Of a DNA stretch of 64,000 bases, positions 1 through 8,392 are shown in pieces. The first letter of the stretch is position 1. Each line of letters starts with the position of its first letter. A program made the translations under genes and the position numbers. The stretch is from Methanobacteriota archaeon (GTDB taxonomy: Archaea; Thermoplasmatota; Thermoplasmata; RBG-16-68-12; JAJISG01), in NCBI GenBank assembly GCA_030594205.1, contig JAUVFR010000004.1, forward strand, positions 34,689 to 98,688. The letters are read 5' to 3'. Below the pieces are notes generated by a model. That model was not told the DNA's origin, did not search any database, and was given only the letters and a program-made list of their open reading frames with translations.

Positions 1-616
1 CGTCTCCATGGGACCGCCCCTGTTCAAGGACTACCTGGAGCTCTGCCTTGGCATGGGAGCCGACCAGGCGATCCTCCTAAGCGATCGGCTCTTTGCGGGC
101 GCAGACACGTACCCAACCTCTCTCACCCTGGCCCGGGCCATTCAGAAGCTGGGAGGGTACGACCTGGTAATCTGTGGGGAGGAATCCGCCGATGCCAGCA
201 CCGGACAGGTGCCACCCGGCCTGGCAGAGTGGCTCGGTGTCCCTCAGATCACCTTCGTGGACGAGGTCCGAGTCCAGGGAGACACCGTCATCGCCCGGCG
301 GGCCCTGGGATCTAGCTACGAGGTGTTGGAAGCTGAGATGCCTGCCGTCGTATCTGTCGTGGTGGGCTCCAATGAGCCACGGTTCCCTGATTTTGACCGG
401 GTGGAGGCGGCGGCCAAGTCCGGATGGGTGAAGGTATGGACCGCCGCGGAGCTCGGCCTGCGGGATGACGAGGTGGGCCTCAAGGGTTCCTACACCATCG
501 TGCACGACTTGGTGGAAGGGGAGCCCGTCGAGCGGAAGCGACACTTTCTCCAGGGAAGCTTAGAGGAGAAGATTCGGGCCCTTGCGGAAGCGCTGGAGCC
601 CTTCTTGAGGCCCTGA
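1..616 (+). CDS. etfB: Electron transfer flavoprotein beta subunit (FixA/EtfB family), 5' truncated by window edge
   Basis: Translation with GMGADQAILLSDRLFAGADTYPTSLTLARAI...DLVICGEESADASTGQVPPGLAEWLG...; the frame stays open to the left edge. Confidence 0.85.
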   Translation, partial: VSMGPPLFKDYLELCLGMGADQAILLSDRLFAGADTYPTSLTLARAIQKLGGYDLVICGEESADASTGQVPPGLAEWLGVPQITFVDEVRVQGDTVIARRALGSSYEVLEAEMPAVVSVVVGSNEPRFPDFDRVEAAAKSGWVKVWTAAELGLRDDEVGLKGSYTIVHDLVEGEPVERKRHFLQGSLEEKIRALAEALEPFLRP

Positions 617-740
617 ATCGTTCTCTTTCCCTCGGGAGACCGGCTCCACATCATGGATGGGTTGGCGAGCCGTGATCACGACGGTTGACAGTAGCCGTTT
701 CCGCCCGCGGTGAACCCCTCCTCGCCACACCCATCCGAAG

Positions 741-1391
741 TCAATCCACCAGGTTCGAGAGCACCTTCCTCATGGCCGCCCGCAGATGGCGCGCGAAGGT
801 GCTCCGGTCGATACCCATGTCGTCTGCAATCTCCTTGGCAGACTTCCTCCGGCGGGAGTCGAAGTAGCCCTCGGAGAGGGCTCTCCTCAACACCTCCTCC
901 TGCCTCGCCGTCAGGCCGCCGCCCCCCGCCTTCCCGAAGGCAAACCCCCCACTCCCTTGGGAGGTAATCCTTGCCAACTCAAAACTCGGGTAGTGAGCCT
1001 GGACATGATTGACCAGGTCTCGGGCCTCGTCTAGGTCCGAGACCGACACGGAGATTGTCTCCAGGCCTCCCGCCGCCAACACCCTTGAGGGCATCCACCC
1101 ATCCTGGGCCAGGACCGTCCGGATGCATCGAAGGGCGATGACCGCTTGGCCCACAATTCTGTCTGAAGCCTCTTCCTTGACCTGAATCTGAGAGATCCCC
1201 TCGGCCGTCATCAGGGCGTCTCGGAACGCCCCTGCCCGCGAACCTCGGACCTCGAAGACCTCCAAGAATGCGTCCCCCGAGGTGCGGGCCATGTCTAGGT
1301 ACTCGACCTCCACATTCTCGAAGTCGCGTGTGAGGCGCACGAGGGGACAGCCGTCCGACGCCACCCGGAACTCGACCAACAGGGACGCCAC
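741..1391 (-). CDS. Bat-like HTH_10 transcriptional regulator
   Basis: C-terminal GLTARQEEVLRRALSEGYFDSRRRKSAKEIADDMGIDRSTFARHLRAAMRKVL is typical of bacterio-opsin-activator HTH domains; GTG start at 1391 chosen because the longer N-terminus looks non-coding. Confidence 0.8.
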   Translation of the reverse strand: MASLLVEFRVASDGCPLVRLTRDFENVEVEYLDMARTSGDAFLEVFEVRGSRAGAFRDALMTAEGISQIQVKEEASDRIVGQAVIALRCIRTVLAQDGWMPSRVLAAGGLETISVSVSDLDEARDLVNHVQAHYPSFELARITSQGSGGFAFGKAGGGGLTARQEEVLRRALSEGYFDSRRRKSAKEIADDMGIDRSTFARHLRAAMRKVLSNLVD

Positions 1392-1564
1392 ACACGGGAG
1401 GAGGAATCCCTGAATAAAGAAGGTAAGGGGCGCAGGTAAGGCATGGTCGCCGCCGAGACTCTTGGTCGGCGTTTCTGGGGTTCGCCCTCGACCTATAAGC
1501 GCAAGGTCTCGCGAGAGGCAAGCATTGAAGACACCGGCCGGATGTCGTCTCCTCGAGGAGTACA

Positions 1565-1987
1565 ATGAAGCGACACGCTAGTGCCGTATGGATGGGCGGG
1601 CTCCGAGACGGGAAGGGCGCCTTCTCGACCGAAAGCGGGGTCCTGAAGGGGATCCCCTATTCCTTCTCCACCCGGTTCAAGGATGAACCCGGGACGAATC
1701 CCGAAGAGCTCGTGGCCGCGGCCCATGCCAGCTGTTTTTCCATGGCCCTTTCGGGCGCCCTCGGCAACGCGGGCTTCTCGCCGGAGGACATTGAAACGAC
1801 GGCCACGTTGAATTTCGAGCAGACCGAGACGGGATGGACGACGACCTCAATCAACCTGGAAGTGGTCGCCAAGGTTCCGGGTGCGACAAACGAGGCCTTT
1901 CTAGAGGCCGCCAAGGGGGCGAAGGATAATTGCCCCATCTCGCGCCTGCTGAAAACCGAGATCACACTCAACGCCGAGCTCCTTTAG
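1565..1987 (+). CDS. OsmC family (Ohr/OsmC) peroxidase
   Basis: GTNPEELVAAAHASCFSMALS...NCPISRLL motif. Confidence 0.9.
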   Translation: MKRHASAVWMGGLRDGKGAFSTESGVLKGIPYSFSTRFKDEPGTNPEELVAAAHASCFSMALSGALGNAGFSPEDIETTATLNFEQTETGWTTTSINLEVVAKVPGATNEAFLEAAKGAKDNCPISRLLKTEITLNAELL

Positions 1988-2022
1988 GGCCCATAAGGCG
2001 ACGGAGGAGAGGACGATCCCAG

Positions 2023-2565
2023 ATGAACGACGAGGGCCTGGAGCCGGCCACACTCGCTGGGGGTTGCTTTTGGTGCCTTCAGCCCCTCTTTGAGGACCTG
2101 CGCGGTGTCAAAAGCGTCGAGGTGGGGTACTCGGGCGGGACCGTCGTCAATCCCTCGTACCAGCAGGTCGGCACAGGGACCACAGGGCACGCGGAGGCGA
2201 TCCAGATTCACTTTGATTCGGCCGTCCTCTCGTCCGAAGACCTCTTCAGAGTCTTCTTCTCCATCCACGACCCCACGACCCTCAACCGACAGGGCCCCGA
2301 CGTGGGACTGCAGTACCGCTCCGCCATCTTCTTCCACACACCGGCCCAGAAGGACGCCGCCGATCGGGTCATTGCGGAGCTCAATCCGGACGTTTGGCAA
2401 GATCCCATCGTCACGGAAGTCACCCCCTTCGACGCCTTCTACCGGGCCGAGGAGTATCACCAGCACTACTACCTTCGGAATCCCAATCAGCCGTACTGCC
2501 GGGCGATTATCACCCCAAAGATGGCGAAGTTCCGGAAGCAGCTTCAGGTGCATCTCAGAAAGTAG
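2023..2565 (+). CDS. msrA: Peptide methionine sulfoxide reductase MsrA
   Basis: GGCFWCLQPLFEDLRGVKSVEVGYSGG...GHAEAIQI...YHQHYY. Confidence 0.95.
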   Translation: MNDEGLEPATLAGGCFWCLQPLFEDLRGVKSVEVGYSGGTVVNPSYQQVGTGTTGHAEAIQIHFDSAVLSSEDLFRVFFSIHDPTTLNRQGPDVGLQYRSAIFFHTPAQKDAADRVIAELNPDVWQDPIVTEVTPFDAFYRAEEYHQHYYLRNPNQPYCRAIITPKMAKFRKQLQVHLRK

Positions 2566-2659
2566 AGCCCGCGAGCCTCAGTGGACGCGCCCAAATCCCG
2601 GGTCTTCCCCGCCTCCCATGAGGCGTTCGTGAACGTGCTGAATATGGGGGGGTGTTTAT

Positions 2660-3229
2660 TTGCTGCTGAGGCCTCCGGATCGCATGAACGGAGGGACCAC
2701 GGAGCCAAGGGGCGTGTGGACCGGCCGATTCCTTTGGGCAGCGATAATCCAAGGGGGGCTGGCCTTCATCATCATGGCGATTTTCATGTACCTCAACATC
2801 TACGGCGAAACCGGCCAGCAGCCCTCGCGTATCGTTGCAGCAGGGAGCGTCGGAACCTGGCTCTTGGTGGGCTTCAGCGGATACCTGATCCTGATCCTGG
2901 CGATAGGACTCAGCGGGTTCTTCTATCACTATCTGGAGAGCGTCCGAGGTCGCCCCTACCGGAGCTGGCTCGACCGGACCCTTGCCTGGGGGCACCTCGT
3001 CCTGATGAACGCCGGGGCCATCGGGGCGACATGGCTCCTGATGATCGCAGGGTACTCGGGCGGTTCCCACTTACTCACGTCGCAGACACCGCCTCCCGCG
3101 GTGTTCGGCGAGGTGCACGCCCTCATTGAATGGGCCATCGACCCCATCGCGGTCTTCATCCTCGTAGCCGCCCTCGGCGGGCTCCTCGGGGGGCTGGGAT
3201 ACATGAAGGTCCTCCTGAAGAAGGCGTAG
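2660..3229 (+). CDS. Membrane protein of unknown function (about 4 predicted TM segments)
   Basis: Hydrophobic segments AAIIQGGLAFIIMAIFMYL, LLVGFSGYLILILAIGLSGFFY, LVLMNAGAIGATWLLMIAG, VFILVAALGGLLGGLGY; alternative ATG at 2684. Confidence 0.7.
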   Translation: MLLRPPDRMNGGTTEPRGVWTGRFLWAAIIQGGLAFIIMAIFMYLNIYGETGQQPSRIVAAGSVGTWLLVGFSGYLILILAIGLSGFFYHYLESVRGRPYRSWLDRTLAWGHLVLMNAGAIGATWLLMIAGYSGGSHLLTSQTPPPAVFGEVHALIEWAIDPIAVFILVAALGGLLGGLGYMKVLLKKA

Positions 3230-3277
3230 CCAGACAGCAACAACGGTCCGGTCCGGGCTCTGCGGGGGGTCTGACGG

Positions 3278-3631
3278 CTAGCCGCAAAGCTGATGCTGGA
3301 TCCAGATCTCGTAGAGCGCGTCGCCATGTTGGATCGTCTCCGGCCCCCACACCCCGTAAACGGTCTCTTGGAGGCACAAAGACGAGCGGAGCTGATCTGC
3401 CGTCTGGCGAGGGATTCTGAGAACGGTCGGCGTGGCATTCCCGAAATAATACGCCGCATCCACCTCCTGGAGGACGTTCCGGTGCTCCCGATCGGCGCGT
3501 TCCAGCCCCTCTCGAAGGACCCCTCGAGGGCTCGCCACCTCGCGAGCCTCCCGGGCCCTTGCGCCTGGGGTAGGCGGATGCCGCAGGACGTGGAGGGTAA
3601 TCCGGCTGTCGGGGAGCGCGGAGGCGCTCAT
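3278..3631 (-). CDS. Hypothetical protein
   Basis: ORF with protein-like composition (MSASALPDSRITLHVLRHPPTPGARAREAREVASPRGVLREGLERADREHRNVLQEVDAAYYFG...); intergenic to both neighbours. Confidence 0.5.
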   Translation of the reverse strand: MSASALPDSRITLHVLRHPPTPGARAREAREVASPRGVLREGLERADREHRNVLQEVDAAYYFGNATPTVLRIPRQTADQLRSSLCLQETVYGVWGPETIQHGDALYEIWIQHQLCG

Positions 3632-3738
3632 GGGGTGCCTTCCGTGACAGCCTAGGCGTGGCGGGTCTATGTACTTTAAGGTCTGCATATACAAGTCTTT
3701 CACAAAGGCCTTGTTCGGGCAGCATCAATATCGGCCTC

Positions 3739-4863
3739 GTGGCGGTGCGAGCCCCCGAGGGGGCTGCCGGACAGGCCCCCAAGACGTTCGAGGACCTTTT
3801 GCGGGAAGTGTACGGTCCCGGAAGGTGCACCTTCTGCCTCATCTGCCTCGACGCCTGCGCCCGGGAGGGCTGCGACGCGGCCTCGGTCAGCGGTGACACC
3901 TTCGAGTACACACCTGCCGAGTGCGCAACGGCTGGCATGTGCTACGTGTCGTGTCCGGAGGTAGAGGCGTTGGATCTGGCCCTCCAGACCAAATACGGGA
4001 CCCACGACGGGCCCCTGGGCCGTGTCCTACGAGCGACCTGCCTGACCTCCTCCGCGTGGGCCCCTCGACCCGACGACCGGGGAACCCTCCGCTCCATCCT
4101 AACCTACCTCTTCGAGTCCGGACAAATCGACGCCGCCGTGGTCCCCGCGTCTCCCGGCACGAATCCGACCGGTCATGCCCTCATCCGTCGAGGCGATCCG
4201 GTCGATGTGCGTCGGGGGGATCCATTCCGGAAGCCCCATACCGTGCGCTTCCTGCGAGACCTCTGGCACTCCGAGGGGGAGCCCCTTCGCCTGGCTCTCG
4301 TGAGCACCCCCTGCCAGACCCGAATGGTCCGGAGGATGCAGCTCAACGGAGTCCCGCCGAGTCAAGATGTGGTGCTCATCATCGGGGAGTTCTGCTACGG
4401 CGCCCTCTCCAACGCCCGGTGGAAGAGGGGCTTCTTCGAGAGGGCCGTGAGTCCCCAGGGTCGCCTCATCGAATCCATCGACGTCCCGGACGATGTTCTC
4501 GTTCGTTATTACGACGGGACGGAGGCGCGGATCGACCTGGACGATCTCTATCTTGCCTTTGACTCCAGCTGCCTCTCCTGCCTCGATTACTCCAATCGCT
4601 TGGCCGATCTGTCGGTTGGCCGGGCCGGATCTCCGGCGGGGTTTGAGACGGTGCTAGTGCGGACGAAAGCGGGCCTTCGGGCCCTCGAGGGGGCCACGAG
4701 CGGGGAATACGTCCTCGACTGGTCCGCCGTCTTCGGACGCGAAGACCCGGAGACGTTCGCTGGGAGACTCCTCACCGCCGTGGAAGCGAAGCTCCTAGCG
4801 AAAGCGCGTCTCTCCCGGAGGGTGGGCCGAAGGAAGGGTCGACCCGCTCGCTTCCGGACCTAA
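3739..4863 (+). CDS. Coenzyme F420 hydrogenase/dehydrogenase beta-subunit (FrhB-like) family Fe-S flavoprotein
   Basis: CTFCLICLDACAREGCDA..., VPASPGTNPTG, LVSTPCQTRMVRRMQ, GEFCYGAL, CLSCLDYSNRLADLSVGRAG; GTG start at 3739 assumed. Confidence 0.8.
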   Translation: MAVRAPEGAAGQAPKTFEDLLREVYGPGRCTFCLICLDACAREGCDAASVSGDTFEYTPAECATAGMCYVSCPEVEALDLALQTKYGTHDGPLGRVLRATCLTSSAWAPRPDDRGTLRSILTYLFESGQIDAAVVPASPGTNPTGHALIRRGDPVDVRRGDPFRKPHTVRFLRDLWHSEGEPLRLALVSTPCQTRMVRRMQLNGVPPSQDVVLIIGEFCYGALSNARWKRGFFERAVSPQGRLIESIDVPDDVLVRYYDGTEARIDLDDLYLAFDSSCLSCLDYSNRLADLSVGRAGSPAGFETVLVRTKAGLRALEGATSGEYVLDWSAVFGREDPETFAGRLLTAVEAKLLAKARLSRRVGRRKGRPARFRT

Positions 4864-5245
4864 GGACGCCCCCCCCCCCGAACCACATTCCCGATGCCGG
4901 CGCCTCGGCTCGGATCCGGAGCCGGGGGTTCCGGTCTGGCCCCGAGGTACATGGGCAACCAGACGCACACTCAGTCGGAGAGCCGTACAACCGAGGCACG
5001 CCCGATGATGCCGCCCCTCGAACTTCCCGCGGGCGAATCGCCCGAAGGAAGCCGCCCGGAAAGGGCCCGTCCCAGGCGGACGCTGACGGCGTCGTGCAGA
5101 CCTTCCATCCATTGGGTCAGGTCCGGACGGCATTGTGGGCTCGGCCATCGCTGGCTCAGGACGTGGAAGGCGACCCACGTGAAGGCGCCGAGCCTCGCAA
5201 GGATCGGCTTGGGCGGCCCCCTCTACCGACCGGTTCCTTTTGCCT

Positions 5246-5530
5246 TCACACCTGGCTCCGTTGAATGGAGACGAGGATCAGGGCGAATCCGAACGCTCCG
5301 ATGAAGGCCTCGGCCGTATGAGCCGCAGACAGGCTCCATCCGAAGAACTCAAAGAGGATGCCCTCCACGACGGCCCCCAGCGTGACAAGAGCGAACCCCG
5401 CGGTCAAGGGGAGGTAGGTGTTCCGGTGGCCCCGAGTCCGGACCGCAAGGCGGAGCCCCCAGAGGGTCACAATGGCCCCCACGCCGACGATGCCGAGGCG
5501 CAAGATCACGAGCGCCGGGTGGTCGGTCAT
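5246..5530 (-). CDS. Small 3-TM membrane protein (paralogue of 6092-6376; resembles archaeal DUF7521-type proteins)
   Basis: MTDHPALVILRLGIVGVGAIVTLWGLRLAVRTRG...VEGILFEFFGWSLSAAHTAEAFIGAFGFALI; ATGA overlap with upstream gene. Confidence 0.65.
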   Translation of the reverse strand: MTDHPALVILRLGIVGVGAIVTLWGLRLAVRTRGHRNTYLPLTAGFALVTLGAVVEGILFEFFGWSLSAAHTAEAFIGAFGFALILVSIQRSQV

Positions 5531-5826
5531 CTCCCCTCCCGGGCGTGCCGCAATGACCATCCCCAGCGCACGTTCAGCCAGACGGCGAATCCGAGGAGGA
5601 CGGCGAAGTGAACGCCGTCGCTGGCCTCCGCCCAGGCCGGAGGCACGAACATCCCGAGGAGCTCCGTGAGCATCCAGGCGGAGAGGAAGGCGGAGAATCC
5701 AATCCCGAAGCCCAGGGCGTTCTCCCGGCTGCGGACCTGGCCGCGTCGCATTCGAAGGAGGAACATGGCCAGAGAGAGGGCCAGAAGCACAAGGACAACA
5801 GTCTGGAGGACGGGTTCGAGGACCAT
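5527..5826 (-). CDS. Small membrane protein
   Basis: Hydrophobic ORF with overlapping start/stop in a five-gene operon. Confidence 0.6.
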   Translation of the reverse strand: MVLEPVLQTVVLVLLALSLAMFLLRMRRGQVRSRENALGFGIGFSAFLSAWMLTELLGMFVPPAWAEASDGVHFAVLLGFAVWLNVRWGWSLRHAREGR

Positions 5827-5828
5827 GG

Positions 5829-6083
5829 CTAGACCTCTCTCCGAAGCTGCCAGTACACCGCCGCGAAGGCCAGAACGAACGCGGCGGAGAGCGCCTCCAC
5901 GCTCAAGACGACTGCCGGAATTCCGACGAACATGTCGGTGACGTGGAAAGTAACGTGGATGGCCAGAGAGAGGACGAGGAGACCGGCTAGGCGCGCATAG
6001 GCGGAATTCGATTCCCGCAGTCTCAGGGCAAAGTAGGTGGGTGGCAAGGCAGCCGCAGCGAGAGCCACGATGCTGAGGGGCAC
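5829..6083 (-). CDS. Small membrane protein
   Basis: VPLSIVALAAAALPPTYFALRLRESNSAYARLAGLLVLSLAIHVTFHVTDMFVG...; GTG start at 6083. Confidence 0.6.
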   Translation of the reverse strand: MPLSIVALAAAALPPTYFALRLRESNSAYARLAGLLVLSLAIHVTFHVTDMFVGIPAVVLSVEALSAAFVLAFAAVYWQLRREV

Positions 6084-6091
6084 CCAGATGC

Positions 6092-6376
6092 TCAGCCTTT
6101 CACGCCCCTCGGACGTAGCACGATTGCCAGGGTCACCAGTCCTCCGAGGATGAAGGCGGACTCGACGAGGTGGACGGTGGCGAGATTCCACCCGAGGAGC
6201 TCGAAGAGAAGTCCCTCCAGGAAGGTTCCGATTGCGATGAGGGCAAACCCGAAAGAGAGGGCCAGCATGAGAGAACCGCCGTTTCGCCGATATGCTAGGT
6301 ACGAGAGGAGGGCGATGGTCGTACCGAGGATGAGGACAGTCACCTTGGCTGCCACGAGGAGTGGGTGGGCGTCCAC
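6092..6376 (-). CDS. Small 3-TM membrane protein (paralogue of 5246-5530)
   Basis: MDAHPLLVAAKVTVLILGTTIALLSYLAYRRNGGSLMLALSFGFALIAIGTFLEGLLFELLGWNLATVHLVESAFILGG; start overlaps stop of 6376-6738. Confidence 0.65.
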   Translation of the reverse strand: MDAHPLLVAAKVTVLILGTTIALLSYLAYRRNGGSLMLALSFGFALIAIGTFLEGLLFELLGWNLATVHLVESAFILGGLVTLAIVLRPRGVKG

Positions 6377-6738
6377 TATAGCTCCTCCTGGAAGGAGTGG
6401 AAGAGGCGGAACACCTTCTGGACCGCATCGAGGTTGGGGACCGCCGTGATAACCACCTCTCCGGCTTGGAACTTCACGCTCACCTCACGAAACGTCGCCT
6501 TGTACATCAGGTACTTCTTTCCCTCGGGCGTCAGGACGGTCTGGACCACGGCCAGCAGGCCATCCTTCTCGAAATCGTGGAGCCGTCGGTAGACCGACGA
6601 ACTGGGGAGGCCTTCCTCGCGGATCAGGTCCATGGCCGACCGGGGCCGGGTGCTGGTCGCCGCCAGGATCCGCCTACTCTGCTCGTCGGCGAGAGCTCGT
6701 AGCAAGGCCTTTTGCAGCTGGCGGTCCTTGATAAGCAT
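6376..6738 (-). CDS. Winged-helix transcriptional regulator (ArsR-like)
   Basis: LADEQSRRILAATSTRPRSAMDLIREEGLPSSSVYRRLHDFEKDGLLAVVQTVLTPEGKKYLMYKA. Confidence 0.8.
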   Translation of the reverse strand: MLIKDRQLQKALLRALADEQSRRILAATSTRPRSAMDLIREEGLPSSSVYRRLHDFEKDGLLAVVQTVLTPEGKKYLMYKATFREVSVKFQAGEVVITAVPNLDAVQKVFRLFHSFQEEL

Positions 6739-6869
6739 GGGAGTTCATTCCCAGCCCTGGGATTCAGCCTGAGGAATCGTCTCCCTCTTTTATAGATTGG
6801 AAGAGAGATTGTCTAGGTGTGCGAGGAGATGTTGGAAGTGATCGGAAATCGCCCAGGCGATGGGTCTAG

Positions 6870-7382
6870 ATTGGCGTCATCGCCGCCGCTGCGCTGATCA
6901 CCGGGACCACTGCGGCGTTGCTTCTGGCACCCTCGACCCCGCAGCGAACCTTTACCGTAATGGCCTACCACTGGGGGTTCGCCGTCTACGACGAGAAGGG
7001 GAATGAGGTTCCCCAAATCGAAGTGGCTCCGGGAACGCAGGTGACCCTTGAGATACTCGCCGGCGCGTCCCTCGATCACGACGCCCATCATGAGATGATG
7101 GAGCGGACGATCGAGGCGTGGGCCGACAACACGGAGTACGGCGGTAAGCCCGCGATGGAACTCCACGAGCTCATGGAGGAAGCCGAGGCGGCAGGCCTGA
7201 ATGATCACCTCGTGACCATCGCCGCGTTTGGCGTCTCTGTCCTGACTGACCACGAATCATCGGAACCCGTCCGTGTGACCTTCGTCGCCGACCAGACAGG
7301 GACCTTCGACATCCGATGCATGGGCCTGTGCGGCTGGGGCCACCAGTTCATGGTCCTGGAGGGCGGATTGGTCGTCGGATAG
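6870..7382 (+). CDS. Membrane-anchored cupredoxin with CuA motif (cytochrome oxidase subunit II-like); 5' end problematic
   Basis: C-terminal CMGLCGWGHQFM fits CuA CxxxCxxxHxxM; DHLVTIAAFGV aligns with the IHSFxIPxFGV His-ligand strand; signal anchor IGVIAAAALITGTTAALLL lies upstream of the ORF-caller TTG start (6918), just after an in-frame TAG at 6867. Confidence 0.65.
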   Translation: MGVIAAAALITGTTAALLLAPSTPQRTFTVMAYHWGFAVYDEKGNEVPQIEVAPGTQVTLEILAGASLDHDAHHEMMERTIEAWADNTEYGGKPAMELHELMEEAEAAGLNDHLVTIAAFGVSVLTDHESSEPVRVTFVADQTGTFDIRCMGLCGWGHQFMVLEGGLVVG

Positions 7383-7525
7383 GCGGGGACACCCGCCCCT
7401 TTTCCCTTTCTGTCACACCTCTGGCGGAGCCCTGCCGTGAAGTACGAGGGAGAGTCCGTCTCCCTCGGATGATCCCGTGGGTTAAGGGGATTCTAGGTGT
7501 TGTCCTTGACGCCTTCCCCTGACGA

Positions 7526-8392
7526 CTACCGGAATTCTTGGATCAGCGCCTCAGCCTGCTCCTGGGACAGTCCGAGGGGTTGCTTGACCAAGGGGCCCCG
7601 GCTCAAGGCTGGTTCCTCTTCCTCGTAGGTCGCCTTGTCGACTCGGTAGAAGAGACCGATGGGGATCCTTTCACCCCATTCGTGGGCCTTTTCGTAGGCC
7701 GCGAGGAGATCCGACGTGTCGTGGTCCTCGTCCTCTAGCTTGTACACTCGCTCCCGGAAGAAGGGATACGTGTTCACTTTGTTGTACGTGACACAGGGAG
7801 AGAAGACGTCCACCAAGGCGAACCCTTTGTGTCTGAGTCCGCCCTCGATCAGAGTCGCCATCTGTTTGGGATCCCCCGAGAAGCCCCTCGAAATGTATGA
7901 AGCCCCGGCGCTGAGCGCGAGGGCGATAGGGTTCACGGGCCACTCGATCGACCCCCAGGGGGTGGACTTGGTGACCATGCCCTTCTCGCTTGTAGGGGAG
8001 GCCTGCCCGGTGGTGAGCCCGTAAATCTCGTTGTTCATCACGATGTACGTGAGGTCGAAGTTCCGCCGCATCGCGTGGATGAAGTGGCCCAGCCCAATCC
8101 CGTAGCCGTCCCCGTCGCCCCCCGTCGCGATGACGGTCAGGTCCGGATTGGCGAGGCGGATCCCCGTGGCGACGGGCATGACCCGACCGTGGATGCCGTG
8201 GAAGCCGTAAGACCGGAGGAAGTGGGGAAGGTTGGAGGAGCACCCGATGCCGGAGACCACCACAAGGTCCTTGGGATCGAGCTGGGTGGCCTGAACCGCC
8301 TTCAGCGTCGCGTTCAAGATCCCGAAGTCCCCGCAGCCAGGGCACCATGTCGGCTTGGTGTCCGACTTGATGACATGGACCTCAACGGCCAC
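7526..8392 (-). CDS. korB: 2-oxoacid:ferredoxin oxidoreductase subunit beta
   Basis: TWCPGCGDFGILNATLKAV...GIGCSSNLPHF...GDGDGYGIGLGHFIHAMRRNFDLTYIVMNNEIYGLTTGQ. Confidence 0.95.
   Translation of the reverse strand: MAVEVHVIKSDTKPTWCPGCGDFGILNATLKAVQATQLDPKDLVVVSGIGCSSNLPHFLRSYGFHGIHGRVMPVATGIRLANPDLTVIATGGDGDGYGIGLGHFIHAMRRNFDLTYIVMNNEIYGLTTGQASPTSEKGMVTKSTPWGSIEWPVNPIALALSAGASYISRGFSGDPKQMATLIEGGLRHKGFALVDVFSPCVTYNKVNTYPFFRERVYKLEDEDHDTSDLLAAYEKAHEWGERIPIGLFYRVDKATYEEEEPALSRGPLVKQPLGLSQEQAEALIQEFR

Noticed and set aside
4869-4879. Run of 11 C residues just after the FrhB-like gene
   Set aside because: Lies outside a supported CDS, so no evidence for phase variation; may be a sequencing weak spot
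4864-5240. Possible minus-strand ORF (GAFTWVAFHVLSQRWPSPQCRPDLTQWMEGLHDAVSVRLGRALSGRLPSGD...)
   Set aside because: Somewhat protein-like but no good start codon upstream and no recognisable motif; not supported enough to call
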